Below are positions 23,883-32,955 of a stretch of DNA of 64,000 bases, piece by piece. The stretch covers positions 1 through 64,000 of the forward strand of contig CAYXTP010000003.1 of the NCBI GenBank assembly GCA_964467985.1, in the 5' to 3' direction. The position numbers and the translations under genes are program-made. This DNA comes from GCA-2720975 sp964467985 (GTDB taxonomy: Bacteria; Planctomycetota; UBA1135; GCA-002686595). Within the stretch, counting starts at the first letter, position 1, and the number at the start of each line of letters is the position of its first letter. The notes beneath the pieces were generated by a model, which was given only the letters and a program-made list of their open reading frames with translations, was not told the DNA's origin and searched no databases.

Positions 23883-25468
23883 TGACGCCACTCCTTGTCG
23901 GCTGCGCGCCAACCCATGCCCACTGCTTCATGAAAGGCCTTGTCGTAGCGAGCCTGTCGCTCAGCTGTCTTGACCAGCACACGCTGCGGCGCACGCGGGC
24001 CACTGCGCTTGAGGGCCTCTTGGAAGCGGCGCAGGCTGCCGGGGCCGTGTTGTTCGATCCAGGCGACGATGGCCATGGACATCGCCACATCGGCGGGTCC
24101 CAATTCGCCGAATCGCTTTTGGGCGAGGCGATCCAAGTCCACCAGGGCCGCATCGCCAGCCTCTAGCCCCGAGCGCAGGTTGCCTTTCCATGCGCCGGCG
24201 CGAAATTCAGCCTGGTTGAAGACGTAGACCTCCTTGGCCTTGGCGTTGGTACGCGATTCGGTGCCCACCTTGGTGAGACCCGCCACGCACAAGACCTGGT
24301 TGCACTGGTGGATGTGGTACTCAAACAGACAGGCAAACCCCTCGTCGAACCAAGGGGGCAAGAGGCGTCCGTCGTACCGGTGTTGGTTGATGAGGATGTG
24401 GCCCGCGTGGTGAAAACTGTGGCCCGCCAGGTGGGCTTCGGGCCGTCCCATACAGCGCGCAGCCGAGATGCCCCGAGGCTCACAATAGTAGAACCCGTGG
24501 GTCTTCTTGACTGCCGCGCCCCAGCCCTCAGGCACGGTGTCGGTCAACCTCACAAGTGGATCGACACACTGCACGTAGGGGTCAGATTCTTGGCCAAACA
24601 CATAGAACTCGTGCAGCGCCGCGACGCGCCCCCTGGGCGTTGGCGCAGAGGGCTGACCCTTCTCAGGACGCATCAGTTCTTCAACCCAGCGGGCGCCACG
24701 CTCAAGGCCTTCCACGATGCCCTCAAGGAAGTCCCGCTCAAAGGGACCCGCAACGAGCACCGTGTCTCCAACGACGATCTCGCCTTGTACCTTCGCGACC
24801 TCGAGCACGGAGCGGGCGTTCAGCACGGAAGCGGCTCGGGCTGCCGAAACCCACTCGCCGTCCAGCTGTTCGAGCCCCTGTGCCCGCTGCAGATCACCGG
24901 GCTTCAACCAGCGACCCTCAAAGTAGACCTCGCCCGCATCCAGGTGTTTCTTTTCGGCCAGGGTGACCCACTCGGCATCGTGCAAGACCAGCCCTCGCTC
25001 GCGCATGTCGGCCGCATGCCTGTCCGCCTTCAACTGATCGCGCTGCTCGGGCTTGATCCACTTGCCTTCGTAGAGCACCAAACCAAGGGCTTCGCCCGCA
25101 GCGGCGTGCTGGGGGTCGAGTTCGAGAGCCTTCTTCATGGCTTTCCGCATGGCACTGCGCAGTTTCTTGTCCGCCGCCCACTGCCCCAAAGCGAAGTAGT
25201 CCTGAGCGGTCTTGCAGTCTTTCCAGCGCCGGTCGAACTCCTGGGTGGGCGTCAGACCCTTCTCCAGCGATGAGATTTCCGAGCGAGCGAAGGTCATTTT
25301 CCCGAAGCGCGTCTCGAACACGACCTCTGTCGCACTCTCCTTCAGAATCATGCCCTCGAATCGCCTTCCGTCCTTGAGTTGGATCAAGTCGGCTCGCGCC
25401 AGGCTTAGGAGCAGCAGCAAGCATCCCACGAACAAGGCGGGCTGAGGGATCCTGGGGATGCGTAGCAT
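23858..25468 (-). CDS. secreted protein with a degenerate gluzincin (HExxH) motif
   Basis: A 536-residue protein with a signal peptide (residues about 10-26, LFVGCLLLLLSLARA). An N-terminal SH3-like segment (IQLKDGRRFEGMILKE) of a type common in planctomycetes is followed by a TPR-like helical region and three short repeats around GKWIKP, GRWLKP and GEWVSA. The C-terminal half resembles a gluzincin-type (DUF1570-like) peptidase: HHAGH at 353-357 stands where HExxH is expected, and W373-F-D-E376-G supplies the usual third zinc ligand. The catalytic Glu of HExxH is a His, so proteolysis is doubtful. It lies directly upstream of, and overlaps, the membrane kinase gene. Family assignment is by motif only. 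Confidence 0.7.
   Translation of the reverse strand: MLRIPRIPQPALFVGCLLLLLSLARADLIQLKDGRRFEGMILKESATEVVFETRFGKMTFARSEISSLEKGLTPTQEFDRRWKDCKTAQDYFALGQWAADKKLRSAMRKAMKKALELDPQHAAAGEALGLVLYEGKWIKPEQRDQLKADRHAADMRERGLVLHDAEWVTLAEKKHLDAGEVYFEGRWLKPGDLQRAQGLEQLDGEWVSAARAASVLNARSVLEVAKVQGEIVVGDTVLVAGPFERDFLEGIVEGLERGARWVEELMRPEKGQPSAPTPRGRVAALHEFYVFGQESDPYVQCVDPLVRLTDTVPEGWGAAVKKTHGFYYCEPRGISAARCMGRPEAHLAGHSFHHAGHILINQHRYDGRLLPPWFDEGFACLFEYHIHQCNQVLCVAGLTKVGTESRTNAKAKEVYVFNQAEFRAGAWKGNLRSGLEAGDAALVDLDRLAQKRFGELGPADVAMSMAIVAWIEQHGPGSLRRFQEALKRSGPRAPQRVLVKTAERQARYDKAFHEAVGMGWRAADKEWRQWFLTNEQ
23891..23896 (-). promoter_or_regulatory. ribosome binding site for the kinase, inside the upstream gene
   Basis: AAGGAG on the minus strand lies within the last codons of the upstream gene and 8 nt before GTG at 23882. 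It decides the kinase start and implies translational coupling. Confidence 0.55.
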
Positions 25469-25613
25469 GGGCAGCGAAGCAGTCTTCCCCTATAAGATCG
25501 GCCGAAGTCGGTGGTAACGCAACGAGTCGATTTCAGAATGGGACAAGTGCAGGCGTCATGCCTGGCCTGGGTCCTACCTGGCGGTTGCAGGACTCGTCAA
25601 GTGCCCTGTGCCC

Positions 25614-27596
25614 CTAGTCCCGGTCCGAATCGAGCCCGTATTTCTGAATCTTGCGCTGCAAGGAGTAGCGACTGATACCCAGAATTTCGGCCGCCGGAGA
25701 CTTCATGCCGTCGCTGGCTCGCAGGGCGCGTCGAATTGTGCGCTTCTCCACCTCGGCCACCGCGCTGACGAGTTCAGGGACATCGCCACCGAGCAGGACA
25801 TCTTCACCTCCCCGCTGCACTGCGGCGGAGAGGTCCTCGAGCTGCACTTCGTCGTTGACCAGCACGACGAGGCGCCGCATCTCGTTTTCCAATTCGCGCA
25901 CGTTGCCGGGCCAGGGATGGTGGACGATGCAGGTCAGGGCTTCATTGGACAGGCTGGGCGCGGCGCGTCCCGCCTCCCGTGCGGCCCGTGCCAGTAGGTG
26001 TTCGGCCAGGAGGGGTACGTCACCACCGCGCTTGCAAAGCGGCGGAAGATCCACGGTCACCACGGCAATGCGATAGAACAGGTCCTTGCGGAAGCTGCCC
26101 TCGGCCACCATTTTCTTGAGGTCACGATTGGAAGCCGCCAGCACGCGCACGTCCACGGTCACCGTGCGCGTGGACCCCAACACGCGGAACTCTCCGTCCT
26201 GCAGAACACGCAGCAGTTTCTTTTGCAGATCGGGGCTCATGTCTCCGATTTCGTCGAGGAACAACGTGCCCCCGCTGGCTTGCTCGAGAATCCCACGCTT
26301 GGATTGGAAGGCGCCGGTGAAGGCCCCGCGCGCATGACCGAATAGCTCGGACTCAAGCAAGGTGTCGGGCAGGGCCGCGCAGTTCTCTGTGACGAAGGCC
26401 TTACCCTTCCGCGCTCCGTTGTGGTGGATCGCATTGGCGATGAGCTCCTTGCCCGTACCGCTCTCGCCTTGAATCAAGACCGGCAGGTCCGACTCGATGA
26501 TCCGGTCTACCTGCTTGAAAACAGCCGTCATGGCGTCCGAAGCGCCGACAATCGAGTTGTAGTCGTAACGGCCCCGCGCCCGGCCCAACTCGGCGCGCAC
26601 CACGGCTAGCTCCCCCTCACGGTCCCGAACTTTGCGCCCGAGCTGCTCGTTCAGGCGTTCGATCTGCTTGCGCGAGAGGTCCAGGTGGTGGTTGCGACCG
26701 CGCAGGGTCTCCAGCAACCGCGCGTTGCGAATGGCGATGGAGGCCTGTCCGGCGAGCATCTCAAGCAGGTCCACGTCTTCTTGATCGAAGGCGCCCGATT
26801 GCAGGCGGTTGTCTACGTACAAGATTCCCTCGACCTGCTCCTTGCCGGCGCCGTCGGTCAGGATGGGAATACAGATCACCGAGCGCAGGCGCAGGTTTTC
26901 CACGCTCGCCATGCCACCAAAGCGCTGATCCGTCGAGGCATCTACACTCAGGATCGGCTTACCTTGCTCGACAACCTGACCGGCAATCCCCATGGAGAGG
27001 CGCGTGCGCGGCACGGCCACGTTGGTGTGATCGAAACTGCGAGCCACGCTCACCGTCATGGCACCTGCGGTATGCGAACCGCGTGTGCCCTCGGCTTGGG
27101 CTTCGCGCAACAACATGAACCCGCGCTCGCCCCCCACCAGGGATACGGCCGAGTCCACGATCAGATTCAAGAGGGGCTGCAGTTCCGTGTGCGCGGCGAG
27201 TTCGCGGGTGATGCGCGCGAACACACGTAGGTTCTCGTGCTCGCGGTGCGCCTCGCCTGTCAGGGTGCGCATGCCCACTTCATCAGCAGGGTCCCAGTCG
27301 TGAGCGGTGGGCACGTCATCCCCGAGCACGACGCGCACGCCAGGCCCCAGGGAGATTTCGTCTCTCGCCCGCAGCATGCAGCGGTCCACAGATTCGCCAT
27401 TGACCTCGATCCCGTTCGCGCTGCCCAGGTCCATGATCCAGGGGGCTCCACCCTGGCTCTCGATGCGCGCGTGGTGGCGGGAGACGCGGGTGCTCTCCAA
27501 TCGAACGGCATTGTCCTTGGCGCGACCGATCGGGATCACTTGCAGGTCCAGGTCCAATTGCGAGTGGACCCCGTCCTCAATAATGGTCAGTTTCAT
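25614..27596 (-). CDS. FHA-GAF sigma54-dependent transcriptional activator
   Basis: A 660-residue enhancer-binding protein. Residues 1 to about 95 are an FHA phosphothreonine-binding domain (GRAKDNAVRL ... VSRHHARI ... GSANGIEVNG). A GAF domain follows (about 115-270), then a short coiled coil and the AAA+ domain with Walker A GESGTGKE, the sigma54-contacting GAFTGA loop and Walker B GTLFLDEIGDM. A Fis-type helix-turn-helix closes the protein (ILGISRYSLQRKIQKYG). There is no receiver domain, so input should come through FHA and GAF. The ATG at 27596 is preferred to 27647. It lies upstream of the pseudo-peptidase and kinase genes, same strand, with a 145-nt gap. Confidence 0.93.
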   Translation of the reverse strand: MKLTIIEDGVHSQLDLDLQVIPIGRAKDNAVRLESTRVSRHHARIESQGGAPWIMDLGSANGIEVNGESVDRCMLRARDEISLGPGVRVVLGDDVPTAHDWDPADEVGMRTLTGEAHREHENLRVFARITRELAAHTELQPLLNLIVDSAVSLVGGERGFMLLREAQAEGTRGSHTAGAMTVSVARSFDHTNVAVPRTRLSMGIAGQVVEQGKPILSVDASTDQRFGGMASVENLRLRSVICIPILTDGAGKEQVEGILYVDNRLQSGAFDQEDVDLLEMLAGQASIAIRNARLLETLRGRNHHLDLSRKQIERLNEQLGRKVRDREGELAVVRAELGRARGRYDYNSIVGASDAMTAVFKQVDRIIESDLPVLIQGESGTGKELIANAIHHNGARKGKAFVTENCAALPDTLLESELFGHARGAFTGAFQSKRGILEQASGGTLFLDEIGDMSPDLQKKLLRVLQDGEFRVLGSTRTVTVDVRVLAASNRDLKKMVAEGSFRKDLFYRIAVVTVDLPPLCKRGGDVPLLAEHLLARAAREAGRAAPSLSNEALTCIVHHPWPGNVRELENEMRRLVVLVNDEVQLEDLSAAVQRGGEDVLLGGDVPELVSAVAEVEKRTIRRALRASDGMKSPAAEILGISRYSLQRKIQKYGLDSDRD

Positions 27597-27701
27597 GGGC
27601 AGCAGGCACGGTGTGCGATTTTGCACATCCGAGTCAAGGATACCCAAGATTGGATGTCGAGTAACCGCACATGACCTAGAGCGAACCTTGAGCCTTGCTC
27701 T

Positions 27702-27726
27702 TAACTGTATTTTTCACATACAGTTA
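27702..27726. promoter_or_regulatory. perfect inverted repeat (possible operator) before the YkgJ-like gene
   Basis: TAACTGTAT (27702-27710) and ATACAGTTA (27718-27726) are a perfect 9-base inverted repeat with a 7-base spacer, in an AT-rich island of otherwise GC-rich DNA. It lies between two divergent genes, 5 nt before the YkgJ-like ATG. A weak promoter (TTGCTC 27695-27700, 18 nt, TACAGT 27719-27724) would overlap it and start transcription almost at the ATG. Confidence 0.5.
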
Positions 27727-27731
27727 CGACG

Positions 27732-28235
27732 ATGAGTAGCCAAGAGAAAGACCCCCACTTGAGCCCTCCCCCGTGGTACGCGGAAGGCCTGCGATTCGGC
27801 TGCACCTCCAGCGGGCGCTGCTGTAGCAACCATGGGGAACACGCCTACGTGTATCTGATGGAATCCGAAGTGAGCGCCCTGGCGGGGGTGCTTGGCCTCT
27901 CGGATCAGGAATTCCTGGACGGCTACACCCGTGAAGAGGAGGGTTGGACCCTGCTCGAACCCAGGGGCTCTAGCTGCGTCTTCCTGGGGGGCAACGGCCA
28001 GTGTGGTGTCTATGAGGCCCGTCCCGTGCAGTGCCGCACCTGGCCCTTTTGGCGCGAGAACCTGACCAGTCCGGAGGCCTTCGAGGGTCTCGTAGGTGGA
28101 ATCTGCGCGGGAGCAGGTTGTGGGCGGCTGTACAGCGCCGATCAGATTCAACACATCGCCGACACGACCGAGGCCTGGTACGAGGGTGAGTTGGAGCATT
28201 TTCCGCCATCAGCTGAGGTAGGCAGCGATTCCTAG
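27732..28235 (+). CDS. YkgJ-family cysteine-cluster protein
   Basis: A 167-residue protein with the Cys pattern of the putative zinc- or iron-chelating YkgJ/UPF0153 family: C24, C30 and C31 in FGCTSSGRCC, then C82, C91 and C101 in CVFL ... QCGVYEARPVQCRTWPFW. The family is thought to bind a metal or Fe-S cluster; its biochemical role is not settled. It is divergent from the sigma54 activator and preceded by a striking palindrome. Confidence 0.85.
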   Translation: MSSQEKDPHLSPPPWYAEGLRFGCTSSGRCCSNHGEHAYVYLMESEVSALAGVLGLSDQEFLDGYTREEEGWTLLEPRGSSCVFLGGNGQCGVYEARPVQCRTWPFWRENLTSPEAFEGLVGGICAGAGCGRLYSADQIQHIADTTEAWYEGELEHFPPSAEVGSDS

Positions 28236-28317
28236 CCCTGCGGGCGATCGCTCGGTCAAAAAAGGGCCTCCGGGACAACAAAATGGCGTGATTGCGGAGC
28301 GGTGGTAGGATTGGTCG

Positions 28318-29568
28318 ATGCAGCCGATTTCCTGGATCTACACCGCAATCACCCTACTGGCATTGGGAGCGGGGGACTCCACCCCAGCACCCAAGGCTGA
28401 CCCGGCGAACCCGACGGCACCGTCGGGTGCCGTTGATCCCACTTCCGTCCCGGAGGTCGTGAGCCCCTTCGCGCGCCTGCCCATCACGATCATCTTGCTA
28501 GACGATCTAGGCTTCGAACTGCTCAATCAGTCGAACACTCCCAACATCGACGCCCTCGCCGCAGGAGGCCTCAACTTCACTCGCGCCTGGGTCTGCCCGG
28601 CTTGCTCCCCCACCCGTGCAGCCATTCTGACTGGCCTCTACCCGACGCGCACAGGCATCGGGACCATCCTCAAATGGGGCTCGTTTGCCGACCACGACTT
28701 GGGGCTCGAGCACACGACCTTCGCCGAGTTGCTGAACGAGCCCGTGCACGCGTTTGGAAAATGGCACGTGAGCTTCCGGCACACCGACCCCAACGCCCAA
28801 GGATTCGATCACTACGCGGGCTGCCTGTTCAATCTCACGGGGACGGGCAACGGTTACTACGACTGGTTGCAAACGGTCGACGGCGTCACCAGCCTGCAAC
28901 GCAAGTACACGACCACGGCCACCACAAACTTCGCTCTGAAGTCCAATGCCGGTGTGCGCTACATCGCCTACCACGCGGTACACACGCCCTACGAGAATCC
29001 GCCAGGAGGCACGGCCACGAAACCACTCGGCAAGGCGATCGAGATGACGGAGTACCTGGATCAGGACATCGGCCGCCTGCTGCAAAATTATTTTGGTTAC
29101 GTGATCATCCTGTCGGACAACGGGACGGCGCAACGCTTTGGGGGAGGCAAGGGCTCCCTGCTGGAATCGGGCATCCGTGTGCCCTTCATCGTGAACGGTC
29201 CCGGCATTGCTCCCGGCACGACCAACGCCCTCGTCAACGGCGTGGATATCTTCGCCACCCTGGCCGAGATGCGGGGAATTCCTCACAACTCTCCTGACAG
29301 CATCAGCTTCCTACCCGTGCTGCGCGGCGGGCAGGGAAACCGCCGATACAACTACACAGAGTCTTTCAAGCCCAACCCGGTCACGGCGAACCGCAAGTGG
29401 GCCATCTGCGATCAGGGGTACAAGCTCACCAACGAGTACGACTTGTCGTCGACCAAGGGCGGCCTGTTCCTGTTCACGATGCCCGACGAGACGTTCATTC
29501 CCCCGTCTGCTTACACCAAGCAAGATCGGGACGCACGCGCGCACTTGCTCACCAAGCTGCCCTTCTGA
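28318..29568 (+). CDS. sulfatase (formylglycine-dependent, secreted)
   Basis: A 416-residue protein with an N-terminal hydrophobic signal and a Pro/Ala-rich linker. The sulfatase signature is C96-S-P98-T-R100 in PACSPTRAAILTG; Cys96 would be converted to formylglycine. Metal- and sulfate-binding blocks are LLDDLG near residue 61, GKWHVSF and ILSDNGT. It is short for an arylsulfatase, so substrate and any C-terminal subdomain are uncertain. Planctomycetes use large sets of such enzymes on sulfated polysaccharides. A GTG-started lipoprotein gene follows after 17 nt. Confidence 0.9.
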   Translation: MQPISWIYTAITLLALGAGDSTPAPKADPANPTAPSGAVDPTSVPEVVSPFARLPITIILLDDLGFELLNQSNTPNIDALAAGGLNFTRAWVCPACSPTRAAILTGLYPTRTGIGTILKWGSFADHDLGLEHTTFAELLNEPVHAFGKWHVSFRHTDPNAQGFDHYAGCLFNLTGTGNGYYDWLQTVDGVTSLQRKYTTTATTNFALKSNAGVRYIAYHAVHTPYENPPGGTATKPLGKAIEMTEYLDQDIGRLLQNYFGYVIILSDNGTAQRFGGGKGSLLESGIRVPFIVNGPGIAPGTTNALVNGVDIFATLAEMRGIPHNSPDSISFLPVLRGGQGNRRYNYTESFKPNPVTANRKWAICDQGYKLTNEYDLSSTKGGLFLFTMPDETFIPPSAYTKQDRDARAHLLTKLPF

Positions 29569-29585
29569 GGTGGTACCCTCGGGGA

Positions 29586-30395
29586 GTGAAGGCCCCCTCC
29601 CGCGCGCGACGAGTCACCACTGGCCTGGTCGTCTGCACTCTCTGCTTGCCGTCCTGCAAGCCGGAAGCGCCCATCCCGCGAGACCTCTCGCGCTGGAACT
29701 GGCAAGAGGCGCAGGAGGTTGCGAGCATCGTCGACGCACTGAGCGCCCTGCACCTGCGCGCGGACGGCACGCTGCTAGGCCTGGACGACGACGGCTTTGT
29801 CGTGTCCATCGCTTCCTTGGAGACTGACGCCCCCGCTGAGGGCTGGCCGCGCTGGCCTCTTGCTGGTGGCGGGGACCTTGAGGGCCTGTGCGGAACCGAT
29901 TCGGCCGACGTGCTGGTGCTCCTCGAGGACCGTAGTGAATTGGTGCGCTTGGGTTCGAACGGTCGGCGAATCGCGACACACACTCTCGATGCGCAGATCC
30001 CGCGCGGCGAGCAAGGCCTCGAAGGACTGGCGTGGATCCCATCCGCGCAGGGCGGGGCCAGCCTGTGGCTGGGCCATCAAGGGCAGGCGAAGGTGTACGT
30101 GGTGCGCGCCCCTAGCGGGCCAGAGGAATCCAAGCCTCTCGAACTCCTGCGCGTCTTGGATCTTGAAGACGAGGCGCGCGGGCTGGTCTTCGATCCAGAC
30201 CTGGGCGCCGTTCTCGCCGTGGTCGACGAGGCGCGCGAGGTCTGGATGGTCGAATTGAACGGCCGCATCCGCGACAGACGAGCCTGGCCAAAGGGAACCC
30301 GTGACGTGGAGGGCATCACACTCGGCCCGGGGGGTTGCCTACTCCTGGCTCTGGACGGCGGCGGGGTTTGGCGTATCCCAGCAGTCGAAGGCTGA
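29586..30395 (+). CDS. lipoprotein, SdiA-regulated-like beta-propeller
   Basis: A 269-residue protein beginning with a lipoprotein signal (VVCTLCLPSC, lipobox Cys near residue 22). The rest is a repeat of short beta-strand blocks with conserved acidic turns (GDLEGLCG, GLEGLAWIP, DVEGITLGPGG), as in SdiA-regulated/esterase-like propellers. The start is the GTG at 29586, which gives the exact signal peptide; no good ribosome binding site is seen, so it may be coupled to the sulfatase. Function unknown; export to the cell surface or periplasm is likely. Confidence 0.7.
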   Translation: MKAPSRARRVTTGLVVCTLCLPSCKPEAPIPRDLSRWNWQEAQEVASIVDALSALHLRADGTLLGLDDDGFVVSIASLETDAPAEGWPRWPLAGGGDLEGLCGTDSADVLVLLEDRSELVRLGSNGRRIATHTLDAQIPRGEQGLEGLAWIPSAQGGASLWLGHQGQAKVYVVRAPSGPEESKPLELLRVLDLEDEARGLVFDPDLGAVLAVVDEAREVWMVELNGRIRDRRAWPKGTRDVEGITLGPGGCLLLALDGGGVWRIPAVEG

Positions 30396-30404
30396 GGGCC
30401 GAGT

Positions 30405-31232
30405 TCAGCGCCCCTCGTAACGCGGCTTGCGTTTCTCAGCGAAAGCGGCCAGGGCTTCCAATCTGTCTGCGGTGGGCAGGATGCGCTCGTAGCACTCGGC
30501 CTCGACGGCCAGCCCCTCGCCCAACGGCGCTTCACAGCCTTGATCAATCGCGGCCTTGGCAGCGCGCACAGCCACCGGGCCGTTGTTGGCAATCGCCTGT
30601 GCCAACTCCAGGGCACTCGACTCCAGCTCCCCTGCAGGCGCGAGCCGATTGATGAGTCCCATCGCTTGAGCCTCTTGGGCCGTCACCCGACGACCGGTGA
30701 GAATCAGGTCCTTGGCGCGGCTCTTTCCGACCAGACGTGGCAGGCGTTGGGTCCCGCCGGCCCCGGGAATGATGGCGAGGGTCGTCTCGGTCAGCCCAAG
30801 CTGGGCGTGGGGTGCGGCCACGCGCAGGTCGCAGGCCAGGAGCAACTCGGTACCCCCGCCAAAGGCGAAGCCCCCCACGACGGCGATCGTCGGCTGGGGC
30901 AGGGCTTCCACATCGTCCATGAGGGCGCGGATGTTGCGCACGAAGTCGGGCACCCGCTCGGGGGCCATGCTGCGGCGCTCCTTGAGATCGGCACCGGCAC
31001 AGAAGGCCTTCTCGCCGCGACCGGTGATGAGCACGCAGCGCACGCTCAAGTCTTTGGCCAGTCGCTCAAGTAAAGTGCGGAAGCGCCTCAAGGTTGCGAA
31101 CGAAAGGCAGTTCATGACCTCCGGTCGTTCCAAGGTCAACCAGACCAGATCCCCCTCCCGACGTTCGGATACGAGTTCGGGTGAGTCGGGAACGTCCGCG
31201 GGAAACTCCTGGGCGACGGAAGAGGTGCTCAT
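30405..31232 (-). CDS. enoyl-CoA hydratase / methylglutaconyl-CoA hydratase-like
   Basis: A 275-residue crotonase. Oxyanion-hole and catalytic parts are intact: FCAGADLKE, FGGGTELLLACD (first Glu) and LTETTLAIIPGAGGTQRLP (second Glu). The wording closely resembles the AUH/methylglutaconyl-CoA hydratase group of leucine breakdown, but other enoyl-CoA hydratases are possible; no leucine-pathway neighbour is present. The ATG at 31232 matches the family length. It is convergent with the lipoprotein gene and divergent from the DUF1080 gene. Confidence 0.88.
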   Translation of the reverse strand: MSTSSVAQEFPADVPDSPELVSERREGDLVWLTLERPEVMNCLSFATLRRFRTLLERLAKDLSVRCVLITGRGEKAFCAGADLKERRSMAPERVPDFVRNIRALMDDVEALPQPTIAVVGGFAFGGGTELLLACDLRVAAPHAQLGLTETTLAIIPGAGGTQRLPRLVGKSRAKDLILTGRRVTAQEAQAMGLINRLAPAGELESSALELAQAIANNGPVAVRAAKAAIDQGCEAPLGEGLAVEAECYERILPTADRLEALAAFAEKRKPRYEGR

Positions 31233-31310
31233 GGGGGCATGGTACCCCCGCGGCGAGACCGGCTTCAACGGATGCAGCCCAGCTCGGACTCCAGTTGCTA
31301 CCCTCAGCCC

Positions 31311-32081
31311 ATGACTCATACACACCTAGCCAGCCTCACTCTGCCCATTCTTGCCGTCGGCATCGCGTTCACCGTTGGGTCCCAAGACAAGGTTACCTAC
31401 GACGACACTCCCCTCCTGCCGGGAGGCCTGTACAGGGTGCACGGTGAGCGCCCCTGGCCTGAGGTGATTCAGCCTGGAAACGCCGAGCATGCGCCTTCCG
31501 ATGCCACGCTGCTGTTTGATGGCCAAAACCTGGAGGCCTGGTCGGGTGGCGGCGGAGACGCGGGTTGGAAGGTGGTCGACGGCTACTTCGAAGTCAACGG
31601 AACGGGTCCGATCCGTACTCGAGCGGATTTCGGGGACATGCAGCTGCACCTGGAATTCCAGACTCCGGCGGAGGTCAAGGGTTCCTCTCAGGGGCGGGGG
31701 AACTCGGGTGTATTCCTCATGGAGCGCTACGAAGTGCAGATCCTCGATTCCTTCGAGAACCCTTCGTACCCGGACGGACAGTGTTCGGCCCTCTATGGCC
31801 AACAACCACCGCGCGTCAACGCGTGCCGGGCGCCGGGCACCTGGCAAACCTACGACATTCTCTTCAGGGCGCCGCGCTTTGAGGATGACGAGCTCGTTCA
31901 GCCAGCGCGCGTCACGGTGCTGCACAACGGAGTGGTCACCCACTGGGACCAAGAGTTCATCGGTGCCACGACCCATCGGGCTCTGGCCAAGTATTCCCCC
32001 CACCCGGCCAAGGCGCCGCTGCAGTTGCAAGACCACGGCAACCCGATGCGCTTCCGCAACATCTGGGTGCGCGAACTCTAA
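31311..32081 (+). CDS. DUF1080 (3-keto-disaccharide hydrolase) domain protein, secreted
   Basis: A 256-residue protein with a signal peptide (residues 1 to about 22, LTLPILAVGIAFTVG). The DUF1080 concanavalin-like fold is shown by LLFDGQNLEAW, WKVVDGYFEV, DMQLHLEFQTP, NSGVFLMERYEVQILDS, GTWQTYDI, RVTVLHNGV and LQLQDHGNPMRFRNIWV. This family is greatly expanded in planctomycetes, and some members cleave 3-keto-glycosides. The last 4 bases overlap the end of the convergent LPS-kinase gene. Confidence 0.9.
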   Translation: MTHTHLASLTLPILAVGIAFTVGSQDKVTYDDTPLLPGGLYRVHGERPWPEVIQPGNAEHAPSDATLLFDGQNLEAWSGGGGDAGWKVVDGYFEVNGTGPIRTRADFGDMQLHLEFQTPAEVKGSSQGRGNSGVFLMERYEVQILDSFENPSYPDGQCSALYGQQPPRVNACRAPGTWQTYDILFRAPRFEDDELVQPARVTVLHNGVVTHWDQEFIGATTHRALAKYSPHPAKAPLQLQDHGNPMRFRNIWVREL

Positions 32082-32854
32082 GCCGGAGGACTCACATGGC
32101 GCGGCGCGTGGGAAGCAATGCGGCCGCGCCGAAACTCAGCCGCGCGGGCCCACTCGCGCCGGGTGCGAGCGCCGTGGATTCCGCGTAGGTCGAGGTAGCG
32201 GGCGAGGAATCTCAACCTCGTGGCGGCAGGTAGGCGCGCGGGCAGGGAGAACAGGAGTGCGCCCAGGTCCTTGGCCAGCCAACGCGACCGGGGCCTGGCT
32301 TGTTGGCGGGCCCGCCCGAGGTCCAACAAGCACAGATTGCCGTTCGGGAGCAAAGCCACGTGTTCTAGGTAGAGGTCGCGGTGGTACCAACCGGCCGCGT
32401 GCAAGTCGGCTACGAGCCGGGCCAGGGACTCCAGTTGCTCGGGCAGAACACGGTCATCTCCATCTTCCAAGCACTGCCTCAGGGTGCGGGTGTACCCCAC
32501 GCGCTCCATGAGCACCAAGGACAGGGCACCTGATCGCCCCCAGCCCAGGGCTCGAGGGACCGGGATCCCCGCCTGGGTCAATTTGCGAAGATTTTCAAAC
32601 TCCCGTTGGCCGGGGCTGCGCAGCCGGCCGCGTAGGTAGTCGTGCCAGCGGTCCCGAAAGAGGTCCCCCCGGGTGCGTTTCACGATGGCTCTCGGATTGG
32701 ATTCGGGCCAGGCGAAGGTCTGTCGGTGAGGCAAGCTGCGCAGAGGCTCTCGGGGCGCGGCGAGGAAGAGTGCGTGCAGCTCTAGGGTGCTTGCCGCGCC
32801 AGGCGACCAGTCCGGGTCAAGCCAACCCTGGATCCTCGGCGCGTCATGTCTCAT
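32078..32854 (-). CDS. lipopolysaccharide core kinase (WaaP/InaA family)
   Basis: A 258-residue protein-kinase-like sugar kinase. It has the ATP-binding Lys region (AIVKRTRGD), a GREF-like helix, LVLMERV, the catalytic loop YHRDLYLEHVAL and the metal Asp in LCLLDLGRARQ. The HxDxxxxH-type loop resembles WaaP, which phosphorylates heptose of the LPS core; KdkA-type Kdo kinases are the alternative. It fits with hldE and GT9 genes elsewhere in the window, but has no LPS gene next to it. Confidence 0.82.
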   Translation of the reverse strand: MRHDAPRIQGWLDPDWSPGAASTLELHALFLAAPREPLRSLPHRQTFAWPESNPRAIVKRTRGDLFRDRWHDYLRGRLRSPGQREFENLRKLTQAGIPVPRALGWGRSGALSLVLMERVGYTRTLRQCLEDGDDRVLPEQLESLARLVADLHAAGWYHRDLYLEHVALLPNGNLCLLDLGRARQQARPRSRWLAKDLGALLFSLPARLPAATRLRFLARYLDLRGIHGARTRREWARAAEFRRGRIASHAPRHVSPPA

Positions 32855-32955
32855 GTGAATCGTCTAGCCCCCTCGAATCGAGGCCCGCCTGCTTCTCAGC
32901 CAAAAAATACTTGCCCGGGGTCCCCTATCGCTTTTGAGTGGGGTCGAATGGTACA

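Noticed and set aside
31326..32036. A 236-codon minus-strand frame across the DUF1080 gene
   Set aside because: Antisense to a well-matched family member; no domain recognised.
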